A DNA stretch of 43,989 bases, from positions 1 through 43,989 of the forward strand of contig NZ_DAOUCJ010000104.1 in NCBI RefSeq assembly GCF_034432235.1. Reading direction: 5' to 3'. Position numbers and translations under genes: made by a program. Source of the stretch: Thermoflexus sp. (GTDB lineage: Bacteria; Chloroflexota; Anaerolineae; Thermoflexales; Thermoflexaceae). Below, piece by piece: positions 23,188-31,764 of the stretch (the stretch's first letter is position 1; each line of letters starts with the position of its first letter). The notes below the pieces were generated by a model. That model worked only from the letters and a program-made list of their open reading frames with translations. It was not told where the DNA came from and ran no database searches.

Positions 23188-25248
23188 TCATCGCACATAT
23201 GCAGCCGAGACCCCGCCGTCCACTGTCAGGATCCCCCCAGTTGTTTTTGCCGAGCGATCCGAAGCGAAGAAGAAAATAGCTTCAGCCACATCCTCCGGAT
23301 AGACGTTGACCTTCAAAGTAGTGCGCTGGCGGTAATACTCCTCCAGCTGTTCGGGGGAGATGCCGTAGGTACGGGCGCGCTCCTCACGCCATCGCGTATC
23401 CCAGATGCTGGAGCCGCGGATCACGGCGTCCGGACAGACCACATTCACCCGCACACCGATCTCGCCGCCTTCCTCCGCCAGACAACGGGCCAGATGGACC
23501 TCTGCCGCCTTGGCTGAACTGTAAGCCGCCGCATTCTTCCCGGCCACCAGAGCGTTCTTTGAAGCCACAATGACCATGCTTCCCCCTACCCCCTGCGCCT
23601 TCCAGATCCGGAAAGCCTCCCGGGCCACCAGGAAGTATCCCCGCACCAGGACGTGATAAAGACGATCCCAATCCGCCGTGGACGTTTCGGTGATCGGAGC
23701 GGAGTGGGCGATTCCCGCGTTATTGACCACGATATCCACGCCCCCATAGGTCAGGACCACCCGGCGGAAGGCCTCGATGACCTGGCGCTCATCCGTAACG
23801 TCGCATGGGACGGCCATCCCCCTCCCCTCGCCGTAACGGGACGTCAGGTCCGCCGCCACGCCTTCCGCTCCTTCTCGGTTGATATCCAGGATCACCACGT
23901 GAGCCCCTTCCTGAGCCATCCGGTAGGCTGTTGCTCGACCGATGCCAGAGGCCCCACCGGTGATAACCACCACGCGCCCTGCCAACTCCCGCTCCGGCGG
24001 GCGCAGCGTCAGCTTGTAAAGCTCCAGCGGCCAGTATTCCACCGCAAAAGCTTCCGCTGGCGTGAGCGAGACGAAGCGATCGAGGGCGGTAGCCCCCCGC
24101 ATCACCGCGATGGCTCGGTGATAGAGATCCCGGGCCACCCCGGCCATGAAGGCATCCTTGCCCGTGGCGATGAGCCCCAAACCTGGAATCAAAATGATTC
24201 GCGGAGCGGGATCCATCATCGTGTCCTGGGGCCCTCGGTTCTCCTCGAAATACCGAACGTAAGCCTCCCGGTAGTGCTCCACCTCCTCAACCAGACGAGC
24301 CTTCAAACCTTCCAGATCCGAGCCGTCCCAGTCAATGAACAACGGCCAGTGCTTGGTATGAACGAGATGGTCCGGGCATGCGGAGCCAACCAGGGCGATC
24401 TCCCGCGCCCGCTCGCTGCCCACAAAGTCCAGCACCTCCGGGCTATCGTCATAGCGAAGGATATGACGGCGGGTCCGACTCACCGCGCCCCGCAGGAGCG
24501 GGAGCAGCTCGGCCATAATCGCCCGGCGTCGATCCTCCGGCAGCGCGGGAACCCGTACCCCGCCGAAGATCCGTCGTCCCATCGCCCGCTCAGCAATATA
24601 ATCCTCTGCTTCCTGGATGATCCGGATAGTATTTTCATAACATGAACGGGCATCCTCTCCCCATGTCACCAGGCCGTGCTTAGCCATCACCACGCACTCT
24701 GCCTGCGGGTTGGCTCGCACCGCCTCGGCGATCCATTTACTCAGCGTGAAGCCGGGTCGCACATAAGGGACCCAGACCGCTCGCCCCCCGAACAGCCGTC
24801 GCACGTGCTCCGGGCCGTTCTCCGAAGTGGCCAGGCTGACGATGGCGTCCGGATGGGTGTGATCCACATGAGGGGCAGGTATGAAAGCATGGAGCAGGGT
24901 CTCAATCGAAGGGCGAGGCATTCCCGGCTTCAGGTAGCAATGCGCGAGATAGTCCACCATTTCTTCATCCGAGAGGCTTTCCCGTTCCATTAGAGGAAGC
25001 ACATCCTCCAGCCGAAGGGCCGCGAATCCCTGCAGGGTGATCGTGGCCAGATCCGATCCTGAGCCCTTCACCCAGAGCACCCGCACCGGGCGTCCACGGA
25101 AATCGCGCTCCATTAGCTTGGCCGAGGTGTTCCCTCCAAAGATGTTGCACACGCTCCGATCAGCCCCCAGCAGGCGGGAGCGATAGACCAGCAGCTCCAG
25201 CTCACTTAAACCCGCCGCCTCCGCCTCATTCCAGAGGTTGCGCGGCAT
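23188..25248 (-). CDS. rhaEW: Bifunctional rhamnulose-1-phosphate aldolase / L-lactaldehyde dehydrogenase
   Basis: 686 residues. The N-terminal class II aldolase part (1-420) splits L-rhamnulose 1-phosphate to DHAP and L-lactaldehyde; zinc ligands are visible in HVDHTHPDA and KHGLVTWG. The C-terminal short-chain dehydrogenase part (430-686) has the nucleotide loop VVITGGASGIGRATA, NNAGIAHS and the YSSAKAA catalytic Tyr-Lys, and should oxidise L-lactaldehyde to L-lactate with NAD. This fusion is the RhaE-RhaW type known from Chloroflexus and Bacillus rhamnose regulons, replacing RhaD/FucO of enteric bacteria. The ATG at 25248 gives the usual short N-terminus. It lies 38 nt after rhaI. Confidence 0.94.
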   Translation of the reverse strand: MPRNLWNEAEAAGLSELELLVYRSRLLGADRSVCNIFGGNTSAKLMERDFRGRPVRVLWVKGSGSDLATITLQGFAALRLEDVLPLMERESLSDEEMVDYLAHCYLKPGMPRPSIETLLHAFIPAPHVDHTHPDAIVSLATSENGPEHVRRLFGGRAVWVPYVRPGFTLSKWIAEAVRANPQAECVVMAKHGLVTWGEDARSCYENTIRIIQEAEDYIAERAMGRRIFGGVRVPALPEDRRRAIMAELLPLLRGAVSRTRRHILRYDDSPEVLDFVGSERAREIALVGSACPDHLVHTKHWPLFIDWDGSDLEGLKARLVEEVEHYREAYVRYFEENRGPQDTMMDPAPRIILIPGLGLIATGKDAFMAGVARDLYHRAIAVMRGATALDRFVSLTPAEAFAVEYWPLELYKLTLRPPERELAGRVVVITGGASGIGRATAYRMAQEGAHVVILDINREGAEGVAADLTSRYGEGRGMAVPCDVTDERQVIEAFRRVVLTYGGVDIVVNNAGIAHSAPITETSTADWDRLYHVLVRGYFLVAREAFRIWKAQGVGGSMVIVASKNALVAGKNAAAYSSAKAAEVHLARCLAEEGGEIGVRVNVVCPDAVIRGSSIWDTRWREERARTYGISPEQLEEYYRQRTTLKVNVYPEDVAEAIFFFASDRSAKTTGGILTVDGGVSAAYVR

Positions 25249-25286
25249 CCCTTATCCCTCCCTCAATATCACGCCTGGACAGAATA

Positions 25287-26525
25287 TCAGGATGCGCCAG
25301 GATAGCCACTGGCCACCATGGCGACTCCCCGTTCCCGGGCCACCTTCTCCGCATATCCACTTCGCCGGAAGGCTCCAACAGGATCTGGATCCAACCCCAT
25401 TTCCAGGCGCACCTGAGCCAGCAACGGCCGCACATCCGTCTCATAAGCCTCCAGGAGGACTCGATGGGCCTCTAGAACATCCCCGGCCTCCTGGGCCTCT
25501 CGCAACCGCTTCCGATCCACCAGCAGCGCCTTTGCGTAGGCGGTCTGGATATTGACCACCGACTGGATCATCGCCTCGATCTTGGGCTCAATGTTATGAG
25601 ACTGATCGATCATGTAGGCCACCGCTCGCGCTGTATCCGCCGTCCGCGGATCCCGCTCAGCGGCCACCAGCTCATTGAAAATCAGAAAGAGCTCGAAGGG
25701 ATTGATCGAACCGACAATCAAGTCGTCATCCGCGTATTTGCGGTTATTGAAATGGAAACCGCCTAGCCGGCCCTCGTCCAAAAGAAAGGCCACGATATGC
25801 TCGATATTGGTACCCTGAGGGTGATGTCCGGTATCCACCAGGACTTGGGCCCGGGGCCCCAGATGTGTGGCAAGGACGTAGGCCATGCCCCAGTCGGCAA
25901 GATCCGTGTGGTAAAAGGCGGGCTCGAAGAATTTATACTCGATCAGCATCCGCATCCCGGGCGGCATCCGCCGATATACCTCAGACAGCGCCTCCAGCAT
26001 CCGGTGTTTGCGAGCCCGGAAATCGTCCTGGCCAGGATAATTCGTTCCATCGGCGAACCAGAGGCTTAGAATGGAGGAGCCCACCTTCTCTGCGATCTCA
26101 ACGCACTCCAGCATGTGCTCCACAGCCCGACGCCGCACCCGCGGATCCGGATGGCAGACACTTCCCAGTTTATAATCATCCTCCTGAAACAAATTGGGGT
26201 TGACTGCTCCGATTTGCAGGCCCAGATCCGCGGCGTATTGCTTTAATCCCTCCCAATCCTCCACCTTATCCCACGGGATATGGATCGCTACCGTCGGACA
26301 GACGCCGGTGAGGCGATGCACCACCGCCGCGTCGGCCAGCTTTTCATAGATGTTGCGAGCGGCCCCCGGCCATGCAAAAACTTTAAACCGCGTGCCGGAA
26401 TTCCCATACCCCCACGAGGGCGTCTCAATCCGCTGGCGCTTCAGCGCCATCTTGACAGCCTCAACATCGATCCCCCGACGGGCGAGGGATTCCGCCAGGT
26501 GCTCATATCCAGGGGCGTTCGCCAT
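25287..26525 (-). CDS. rhaI: L-rhamnose isomerase, RhaI type
   Basis: 412 residues forming a TIM-barrel of the xylose-isomerase-like group. It converts L-rhamnose to L-rhamnulose and belongs with RhaI enzymes such as that of Pseudomonas stutzeri rather than E. coli RhaA. Metal and substrate residues are seen in MLIEYKFFEPAFYHTD, VLVDTGHHPQGTNIEHIV, and GGFHFNNRKYADDDL. GGAGGAGGG precedes the ATG at 26525. It follows the binding-protein gene after a gap with a strong stem-loop. Confidence 0.92.
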   Translation of the reverse strand: MANAPGYEHLAESLARRGIDVEAVKMALKRQRIETPSWGYGNSGTRFKVFAWPGAARNIYEKLADAAVVHRLTGVCPTVAIHIPWDKVEDWEGLKQYAADLGLQIGAVNPNLFQEDDYKLGSVCHPDPRVRRRAVEHMLECVEIAEKVGSSILSLWFADGTNYPGQDDFRARKHRMLEALSEVYRRMPPGMRMLIEYKFFEPAFYHTDLADWGMAYVLATHLGPRAQVLVDTGHHPQGTNIEHIVAFLLDEGRLGGFHFNNRKYADDDLIVGSINPFELFLIFNELVAAERDPRTADTARAVAYMIDQSHNIEPKIEAMIQSVVNIQTAYAKALLVDRKRLREAQEAGDVLEAHRVLLEAYETDVRPLLAQVRLEMGLDPDPVGAFRRSGYAEKVARERGVAMVASGYPGAS

Positions 26526-26577
26526 GGTTCCCTCCTCCTTCTGAAGGAATCCGGAGGGTCTTCCGGGATTCTGAAAC

Positions 26578-26605
26578 CGGGGGAGGGCCTTTCGACCCTC
26601 CCCCG
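26578..26605 (-). terminator. Stem-loop between rhaS and rhaI
   Basis: A perfect 10-bp GC stem (CGGGGGAGGG with CCCTCCCCCG) and an 8-nt loop begin 11 nt past the rhaS stop. On the transcript it is followed by GGTTTC, not a long U tract, so it could be a partial terminator or a 3' stabilising hairpin that raises the amount of binding-protein mRNA over the downstream enzymes. Confidence 0.55.
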
Positions 26606-26616
26606 AGATCCATACC

Positions 26617-27696
26617 TCAGAAATTGAACTGATCGATGTTGTTCTTGTCGAAGCGGAAAGGTGGACCGAGCAGGATCACGTTATCCGGCCCCACCTCCCG
26701 CTCGCCGAGCCGGCCGGCTTTCACCTTCTTGTCCGTCGGCTTGATCTCGCCGGTCAGCAAGCCGTGGGTCACATACATCGCCAGATAACCCAGATCCACC
26801 ACGTTCCACAGATAGAACGCCTCCAGGGTGCCCCGCTTGACATAGGCTCGCATCCCGTTCGGGGTCGCCAGGCATGTCATTTTGATCTGGCCCACCTTCC
26901 CAGCGGCCTCCAGGGCATCCGCCACGCCCGGGCAGCCCACCGAAGTCGGGACGATGAGGAACTGGACATCCGGGTGAGCAGTGATCAGGTCCGTAGCCTG
27001 CTGACGGCTCTTGGCCTGATCGTCCTCCCCGTAGCGGATGTCCACCAGCTGCATCTTGGGATAGGCCTTGGCCATATACTTCTTCATCTCCTCCACCCAG
27101 CGGCTCTGGTTCGGGGCCGTGGGGAAGGTGGAGATGATGGCGATCTTGGCCTCCGGCCCGACCTGCTTAGCCGCCTCATCGATCAGGGCTTTGCCGATCC
27201 CCTCAAAGGTCGCTTGGTTGACGAAGAAAACCCGAGCCTCTGGCAATACATCGGCATCATATGTGACCACCGTGATACCGGCCTCGCGGGCCCGCTTGAG
27301 CACAGGGACAAGGGCCTGGGGATCATTGGCAGAAACGATGAGGGCATGAGGCTTCTTGGTGATGATGTCCTCCAGCACCTTGATCTGCTCCTCGGCACTG
27401 GCGTTGATGGAGCCCTCATAGTGGAGCTCGACATCCCCCAACTCCCTCGCCGCTTCCTCCATGCCCTGGTTGGCCGACTTGAAGTAGTCAATGCCCACGG
27501 CCTTGGGCACATGGTAAATCACGAACTTCCGGGCCGGGGCAGCCGTCGGCGAGGGGGCCGCGGCTGGAGCAGGGGCGGTCGCCGTCGGCCGCGCCGCGGG
27601 CGGTGGCGTCGGCGACGGTGTGGGAGTCGGCGCGCACTGGGCTAGAATCACCGCCAGTATCATCCCCACGACCAGCAAAGGCAACAAACGCTTCAT
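26617..27696 (-). CDS. rhaS: Rhamnose ABC transporter substrate-binding lipoprotein
   Basis: 359 residues. A lipoprotein signal (MKRLLPLLVVGMILAVILAQ then C) is followed by a Pro/Thr/Ala-rich linker (about 22-60). A periplasmic-binding-protein fold of the ribose/rhamnose family comes next: FVIYHVPKAVGIDYFKSANQ, KPHALIVSANDPQALVPVL and VVTYDADVLPEARVFFVNQ. It captures rhamnose outside the cell for the importer encoded upstream. The ATG at 27696 has GGAGGGAGG just before it; the longer frame to 27777 lacks a signal peptide at its start and was rejected. Confidence 0.92.
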   Translation of the reverse strand: MKRLLPLLVVGMILAVILAQCAPTPTPSPTPPPAARPTATAPAPAAAPSPTAAPARKFVIYHVPKAVGIDYFKSANQGMEEAARELGDVELHYEGSINASAEEQIKVLEDIITKKPHALIVSANDPQALVPVLKRAREAGITVVTYDADVLPEARVFFVNQATFEGIGKALIDEAAKQVGPEAKIAIISTFPTAPNQSRWVEEMKKYMAKAYPKMQLVDIRYGEDDQAKSRQQATDLITAHPDVQFLIVPTSVGCPGVADALEAAGKVGQIKMTCLATPNGMRAYVKRGTLEAFYLWNVVDLGYLAMYVTHGLLTGEIKPTDKKVKAGRLGEREVGPDNVILLGPPFRFDKNNIDQFNF

Positions 27697-27714
27697 GGTA
27701 CCCTCCCTCCTCCT

Positions 27715-27742
27715 AAAATATGGAGTTAAAAATGTGAAGCAA
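27715..27742 (-). promoter_or_regulatory. Possible internal promoter before rhaS
   Basis: On the minus strand TTGCTT (27737-27742) and TATTTT (27715-27720) are 16 nt apart in an AT-rich patch, in the 77-nt gap between the permease and binding-protein genes. Boxes are imperfect and the leader would be only about 12 nt. Confidence 0.3.
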
Positions 27743-27773
27743 TCCCAATGGAACCCCCAGTTGCGATAGCCGT

Positions 27774-28820
27774 TCACCTCCTTTCTTGAGAGGAGGATGG
27801 ATTGGCCACGTGCGCCGGCTCAGCTTCAGGCGTAGGAGCCGGGACAACGGGGCGAACCCATCCTCGAACGCGCAACCGCAGGTTCTCATTCACCAGCACG
27901 GTCAGGATCAACAGGGTACCGATGATCATCGCCTGGATCGGCGAGGGCACGCCGATTAGATTCAACCCGTTGCGCAGCGCCGTGACCATAACTACACCCA
28001 GGAAGCTTCCCCAGATGCTGCCCTCACCCCCGGAAATGGCGGTGCCTCCCACCACAACCGCTGTGATGACTTCGAATTCCAGCCCCAGCCCGGCAGTGGC
28101 CCGGGCAGTCCCCAGCCGCCCTGCCAGGAAGACAGCGCTCCACCCACTGGCCAGGCCCGAGAGGGTATAAACCAGCAATCGAATCTGATCCACCCGGATT
28201 CCCGCGAAGCGAGCCGCCGTCTCGTTATGCCCGATCGCATAAAGCCATCGCCCCCAGGCGCTTCGATCGAGCATCACCCCTGCGGCCACCACAGCGGGGA
28301 GGAACACAAACAACCCCACGGGAATCCCCAGGATCTGCCCCTCGCCCAGGAAACGCATGAGCGGATCCTCATACAGATAGACTCGCCCTCCCCCTCCCAG
28401 CCCTTCCGCAATCCCCCGGTAGATCGCCAGCGTGGATAGCGTGACCACCAGATCCGGCACGCGCAGCCGGGTGATCGCCAGACCGTTCAGAAAGCCACAA
28501 AGCGTCGCCACCGCCAGAGCAAGGAGAACAGCCAACGCCATCGGAACCTGATAAACGCTCCAGGAGAACCCCAGGACAACAGTGGAGAGGGCCACAATCG
28601 AGCCGACGGAGATATCAATTCCCCGGATCAGGATGATCATGGTCATCGGGATGGCCACCAGCCCCACCTCCACCAGATAACGGGAGGTGATCTGGAGATT
28701 CGTGGATGTCAGGAATTTGGGAGTGAGACTGGCAATGACCACCAACAATCCCACCACAATGACCAGCAAGATCCGTTCACGGGTCAGCCCCCGGGCCAGA
28801 ACGCCCGCCATCCCCCTCAT
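27774..28820 (-). CDS. rhaQ: Rhamnose ABC transporter permease, second
   Basis: 348 residues with about nine to ten membrane segments, of the RbsC-like BPD_transp_2 family: IILIRGIDISVGSIVALS, AITRLRVPDLVVTLSTLAIYR, FAGIRVDQIRLLVY and VVVGGTAISGGEGSIWGS. Together with the preceding permease it forms the membrane channel. The ATG at 28820 overlaps the upstream gene's stop (ATGA). The assignment of P versus Q between the two permeases is by order only. Confidence 0.88.
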   Translation of the reverse strand: MRGMAGVLARGLTRERILLVIVVGLLVVIASLTPKFLTSTNLQITSRYLVEVGLVAIPMTMIILIRGIDISVGSIVALSTVVLGFSWSVYQVPMALAVLLALAVATLCGFLNGLAITRLRVPDLVVTLSTLAIYRGIAEGLGGGGRVYLYEDPLMRFLGEGQILGIPVGLFVFLPAVVAAGVMLDRSAWGRWLYAIGHNETAARFAGIRVDQIRLLVYTLSGLASGWSAVFLAGRLGTARATAGLGLEFEVITAVVVGGTAISGGEGSIWGSFLGVVMVTALRNGLNLIGVPSPIQAMIIGTLLILTVLVNENLRLRVRGWVRPVVPAPTPEAEPAHVANPSSSQERR

Positions 28821-29797
28821 GTGGCCCCTCCTCGCAAGGCCCGGGACCAGGCTCGCGTCCGGGCGATATCGAGGCCAACGGCGAACAGGAGAAAGGCTCC
28901 ATACACAGCCTGCTCCCAGAGGGCTGGGATGCGGAAATAGATCAACGCCGAGCGGACGAGCGCCAAGAACAGTACGCCCAACAGGGTTCCCCAGACGCTT
29001 CCATACCCCCCGAAAATGCTGGTTCCCCCAATCACCACCGCTGTGATCAATAGCAACTCAAACCCCTGCCCGATGTTGTTCTGAATCACCCCGAAACGAG
29101 AGGCGTGGACCGCGCTGGCCAGCCCGATCGTAAATCCGTTGAACAGAAGGACCGAGAACCAGATCCGATGAGGGTGGATGCCAGTGATGGTCGCGGCCTG
29201 AGGATTGCTCCCCACGGCGTAGATTTCCCGCCCCCATCGGGTGTAGCGCATCAGAAACGCAACAATCAGAGCAAACACCCCCGCGATCCAAATCGAGGTG
29301 GAAATCTCCAGCGGTCGCGCCAGCCCCACCGCTTTGAAGGCATCGCTGGTCGCCACCCACCCCGCCGGAACCAGATGGACCACCAGACCGCGGAGGATGG
29401 TCATCATCCCCAGGGTGACCAAGATGGCGTGGATCCGGCCATAGGCCACAATGGTCCCGTTCACCAGCCCGATCAGCGTGCCCACCATGATGGGCGCCAG
29501 GAAAGCCAGGGGGAGCGGCCACCCCATCTGGGAGACCTGAGCCGCGATCACCGCGCAAAGCGCCAGAGCGGAGCCCACTGAGAGATCAATCTGCCCAGAT
29601 AGGATCACCAGTGTCATCCCCACTGCGCCGATGAACGTCGCCGCGTAGTTATCCAGCAAAAGCCGAAGGGCACTCAGATCCAGGGTCATGGCTCCTCCCG
29701 CATCCCGACGCAGCAGGAACGGGGTGGTGGCCGTCAGGACGGCCATCAACAGTCCGTTCATGATCAACAAAAACGGCTCCCGCCCCCTCCACCTCAC
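28817..29797 (-). CDS. rhaP: Rhamnose ABC transporter permease, first
   Basis: 326 residues with about nine membrane segments and family marks VILSGQIDLSVGSALALCA, IHAILVTLGMMTILRGLV, ITGIHPHRIWFSVLLFNG and VVIGGTSIFGGYGSVWGT. It starts with GTG at 29797, which overlaps the stop of the ATPase gene (GTGA), so translation is coupled. It pairs with the permease downstream for rhamnose import. Confidence 0.88.
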   Translation of the reverse strand: MRWRGREPFLLIMNGLLMAVLTATTPFLLRRDAGGAMTLDLSALRLLLDNYAATFIGAVGMTLVILSGQIDLSVGSALALCAVIAAQVSQMGWPLPLAFLAPIMVGTLIGLVNGTIVAYGRIHAILVTLGMMTILRGLVVHLVPAGWVATSDAFKAVGLARPLEISTSIWIAGVFALIVAFLMRYTRWGREIYAVGSNPQAATITGIHPHRIWFSVLLFNGFTIGLASAVHASRFGVIQNNIGQGFELLLITAVVIGGTSIFGGYGSVWGTLLGVLFLALVRSALIYFRIPALWEQAVYGAFLLFAVGLDIARTRAWSRALRGGAT

Positions 29798-31332
29798 GCG
29801 ATCCCCCTCCGCATCCCGGTATCCCCCTGGCCATTCCCGGGAACCAGACCCATTGCCATGGCCATAATCCGCTCCTGAGTCGCCTCATCACGCCGTAACT
29901 CGCCCACCAGTCGGCCGGCCCGCATCACCAGGATGCGATCCGACATTCCCAGGATCTCCGGCAGCTCCGAGGAAACCATCAGGATCCCCATCCCCTGGGC
30001 GGCCAGTTCATCCATCAGGCGATGGATCTCCGCCTTGGTCCCCACATCGATGCCCCGGGTCGGTTCATCCAGGATCAGCACCCGGGGCTGGATCGCCAGC
30101 CCACGGGCGACAACCACCTTCTGCTGATTGCCGCCGGAGAGCGTGCCCACCGGCTGCTCCAGGTCTGCGACCCGAATCCGCAAGCGCTCCCGATATGCCT
30201 GGGCCAGGGCCCGCTCCGCCCGCTCATCGATCAGGCCGAAACGGGTCAACCGCTGCAATATAGCGAGCGTTAAATTCGACCGAACCGGAAGCGGTGCCAC
30301 AATCCCCTGGCGATGACGATCTTCCGGGATGTAAAAGATGCCGGCGGCCATCATCTCCCACGGCGCGCGGGGTGTGATCCGACGTCCGTTCACCTCGACA
30401 AAGCCGTCATCGGGAGGCAGAATGCCAAAGATCGCCTGAGCCACCTCCGAGCGACCGGCTCCCACCAGCCCGGCCATCCCCACGATCTCCCCGGCCCGGA
30501 TTTCAAACGAGATCCCCTTGAAGAGACCTGCACGGCATAGGTGATGAACCCGCAACAGGACGTCGCCGGGCGGATGGGGAGTGTGGGGGAAAAGCTGGGT
30601 GAGCTCGCGTCCAACCATCCGGGCGATCAGGGTCTCTGGCGTAACGGCGGCGATCGGATAGGTGCCCACCCACTGGCCATCCCGTAATACGGTCACCCGG
30701 TCGGCCAGCGCGAAAACCTCTTCAAGGCGATGGGAGATGTATAGAATCCCCACCCCACGACTTCGAAGGCGACGGATGATCTCGAAGAGGGTCTGGACTT
30801 CCCGCTGGGAAAGCGAGGAAGTGGGCTCATCCATAATCAGCACACGAGCGTCCTGGAGAAGCGCCCGGGCAATTTGCAGGAGTTGCTGCTGGGCTGCACT
30901 GAGATCCCCGGCCGGCAGATCCAGGGGCAGCGAGACCCCCAGCTCGCGAAATACCCCCTCCGCCTGCCGGACCATCGTCCGCCAGTCCACCAGACCCAGC
31001 GGCCCGCGGCGCGGTTGAAAGCCCACAAACAGGTTCTCCAGCACCGAGAGCGTGGGAAACAAATAGGGCTCCTGATGGATCACCGCAATCCCCAGCGCTG
31101 CCGCATGCCGTGGGCCTTCCAGTCGGACCGGGCGCCCCTCAAAGAGGATCTCCCCCGAATCCGGGGCATAAACTCCCGCCGCGATCTTAATCAGCGTGGA
31201 TTTCCCCGCTCCGTTCTCGCCGACCAGGGCGTGGACTTCCCCTGGATAGAGATCCAGCGAGACTCCAGCCAGCGCCTGCACGCCGGGAAACGCCTTGTAG
31301 ACATTACGGAGGATCAGGATCGGGGAAGCCAT
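29794..31332 (-). CDS. rhaT: Rhamnose ABC transporter ATP-binding protein
   Basis: 512 residues carrying two ABC domains in one chain, as usual for ribose-type importers. Domain 1: Walker A GENGAGKST, signature LSAAQQQ and Walker B VLIMDEPTSSL. Domain 2: variant Walker A GLVGAGRSE, signature LSGGNQQK and Walker B VLILDEPTRGID. It powers uptake through the two permeases behind it. The ATG at 31332 comes nine bases after the ASRT-family gene. Confidence 0.92.
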   Translation of the reverse strand: MASPILILRNVYKAFPGVQALAGVSLDLYPGEVHALVGENGAGKSTLIKIAAGVYAPDSGEILFEGRPVRLEGPRHAAALGIAVIHQEPYLFPTLSVLENLFVGFQPRRGPLGLVDWRTMVRQAEGVFRELGVSLPLDLPAGDLSAAQQQLLQIARALLQDARVLIMDEPTSSLSQREVQTLFEIIRRLRSRGVGILYISHRLEEVFALADRVTVLRDGQWVGTYPIAAVTPETLIARMVGRELTQLFPHTPHPPGDVLLRVHHLCRAGLFKGISFEIRAGEIVGMAGLVGAGRSEVAQAIFGILPPDDGFVEVNGRRITPRAPWEMMAAGIFYIPEDRHRQGIVAPLPVRSNLTLAILQRLTRFGLIDERAERALAQAYRERLRIRVADLEQPVGTLSGGNQQKVVVARGLAIQPRVLILDEPTRGIDVGTKAEIHRLMDELAAQGMGILMVSSELPEILGMSDRILVMRAGRLVGELRRDEATQERIMAMAMGLVPGNGQGDTGMRRGIA

Positions 31333-31341
31333 CGCCCCCCC

Positions 31342-31737
31342 CTATCCCGCAGGGTATCCTATCGTGGTCATCAGCGCGAGATTCGGTTGAGTGACATCCA
31401 TCCGCGAGAGCTGAACAACAATGGGCACATCGCTTTCCACCTTCAGGGCATAAGGAACCCCTCGGGGAAGGACATGACCGCCCAGATGCTCGGGGTTATC
31501 CAGGCGCACATGCCAGGTGCGCTCCGGGGGAAGCATGAGGGAAATCCCGCGAATCGGCTCCCGGTCCTCGAAATACACTGTCAGCGTGATATGGGCTTCC
31601 TTTGCGGAGGGATTGAGAAGACATAGAGATTCATGGCTGACCAGATCGGCCTGCCCGGGGGTCAGGGGCGGCAGATACCCATCCGGGATATACCACACGC
31701 GATGCCCATGGGCTTTCGAGGAACGCCGCCGCGCCAT
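31342..31737 (-). CDS. ASRT-family (Anabaena sensory rhodopsin transducer-like) small-molecule-binding protein
   Basis: 131 residues matching the ASRT domain along its length: VWYIPDGYLPPLTPG, SHESLCLLNPSAKEAHITLT, VYFEDREP, LPPERTWHVRLDN, and YALKVESDVPIVVQLSRMD. The family is named after the soluble transducer of Anabaena sensory rhodopsin. Most members lie outside rhodopsin systems, and earlier comparative work proposed that they bind sugars or similar small molecules. No rhodopsin is present here. Lying between the DeoR regulator and the importer ATPase, it may bind rhamnose or an intermediate and tune uptake or regulation. GGAGGGG precedes the ATG at 31737. Confidence 0.82.
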   Translation of the reverse strand: MARRRSSKAHGHRVWYIPDGYLPPLTPGQADLVSHESLCLLNPSAKEAHITLTVYFEDREPIRGISLMLPPERTWHVRLDNPEHLGGHVLPRGVPYALKVESDVPIVVQLSRMDVTQPNLALMTTIGYPAG

Positions 31738-31764
31738 CAAAGCCCCTCCGATCTAGGATATAGG

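Noticed and set aside
30870..30920. LSAAQ signature in the first ABC domain as a defect
   Set aside because: Uneven signatures and Walker A variants are usual in ribose-type importer ATPases, where the two halves are not equivalent.
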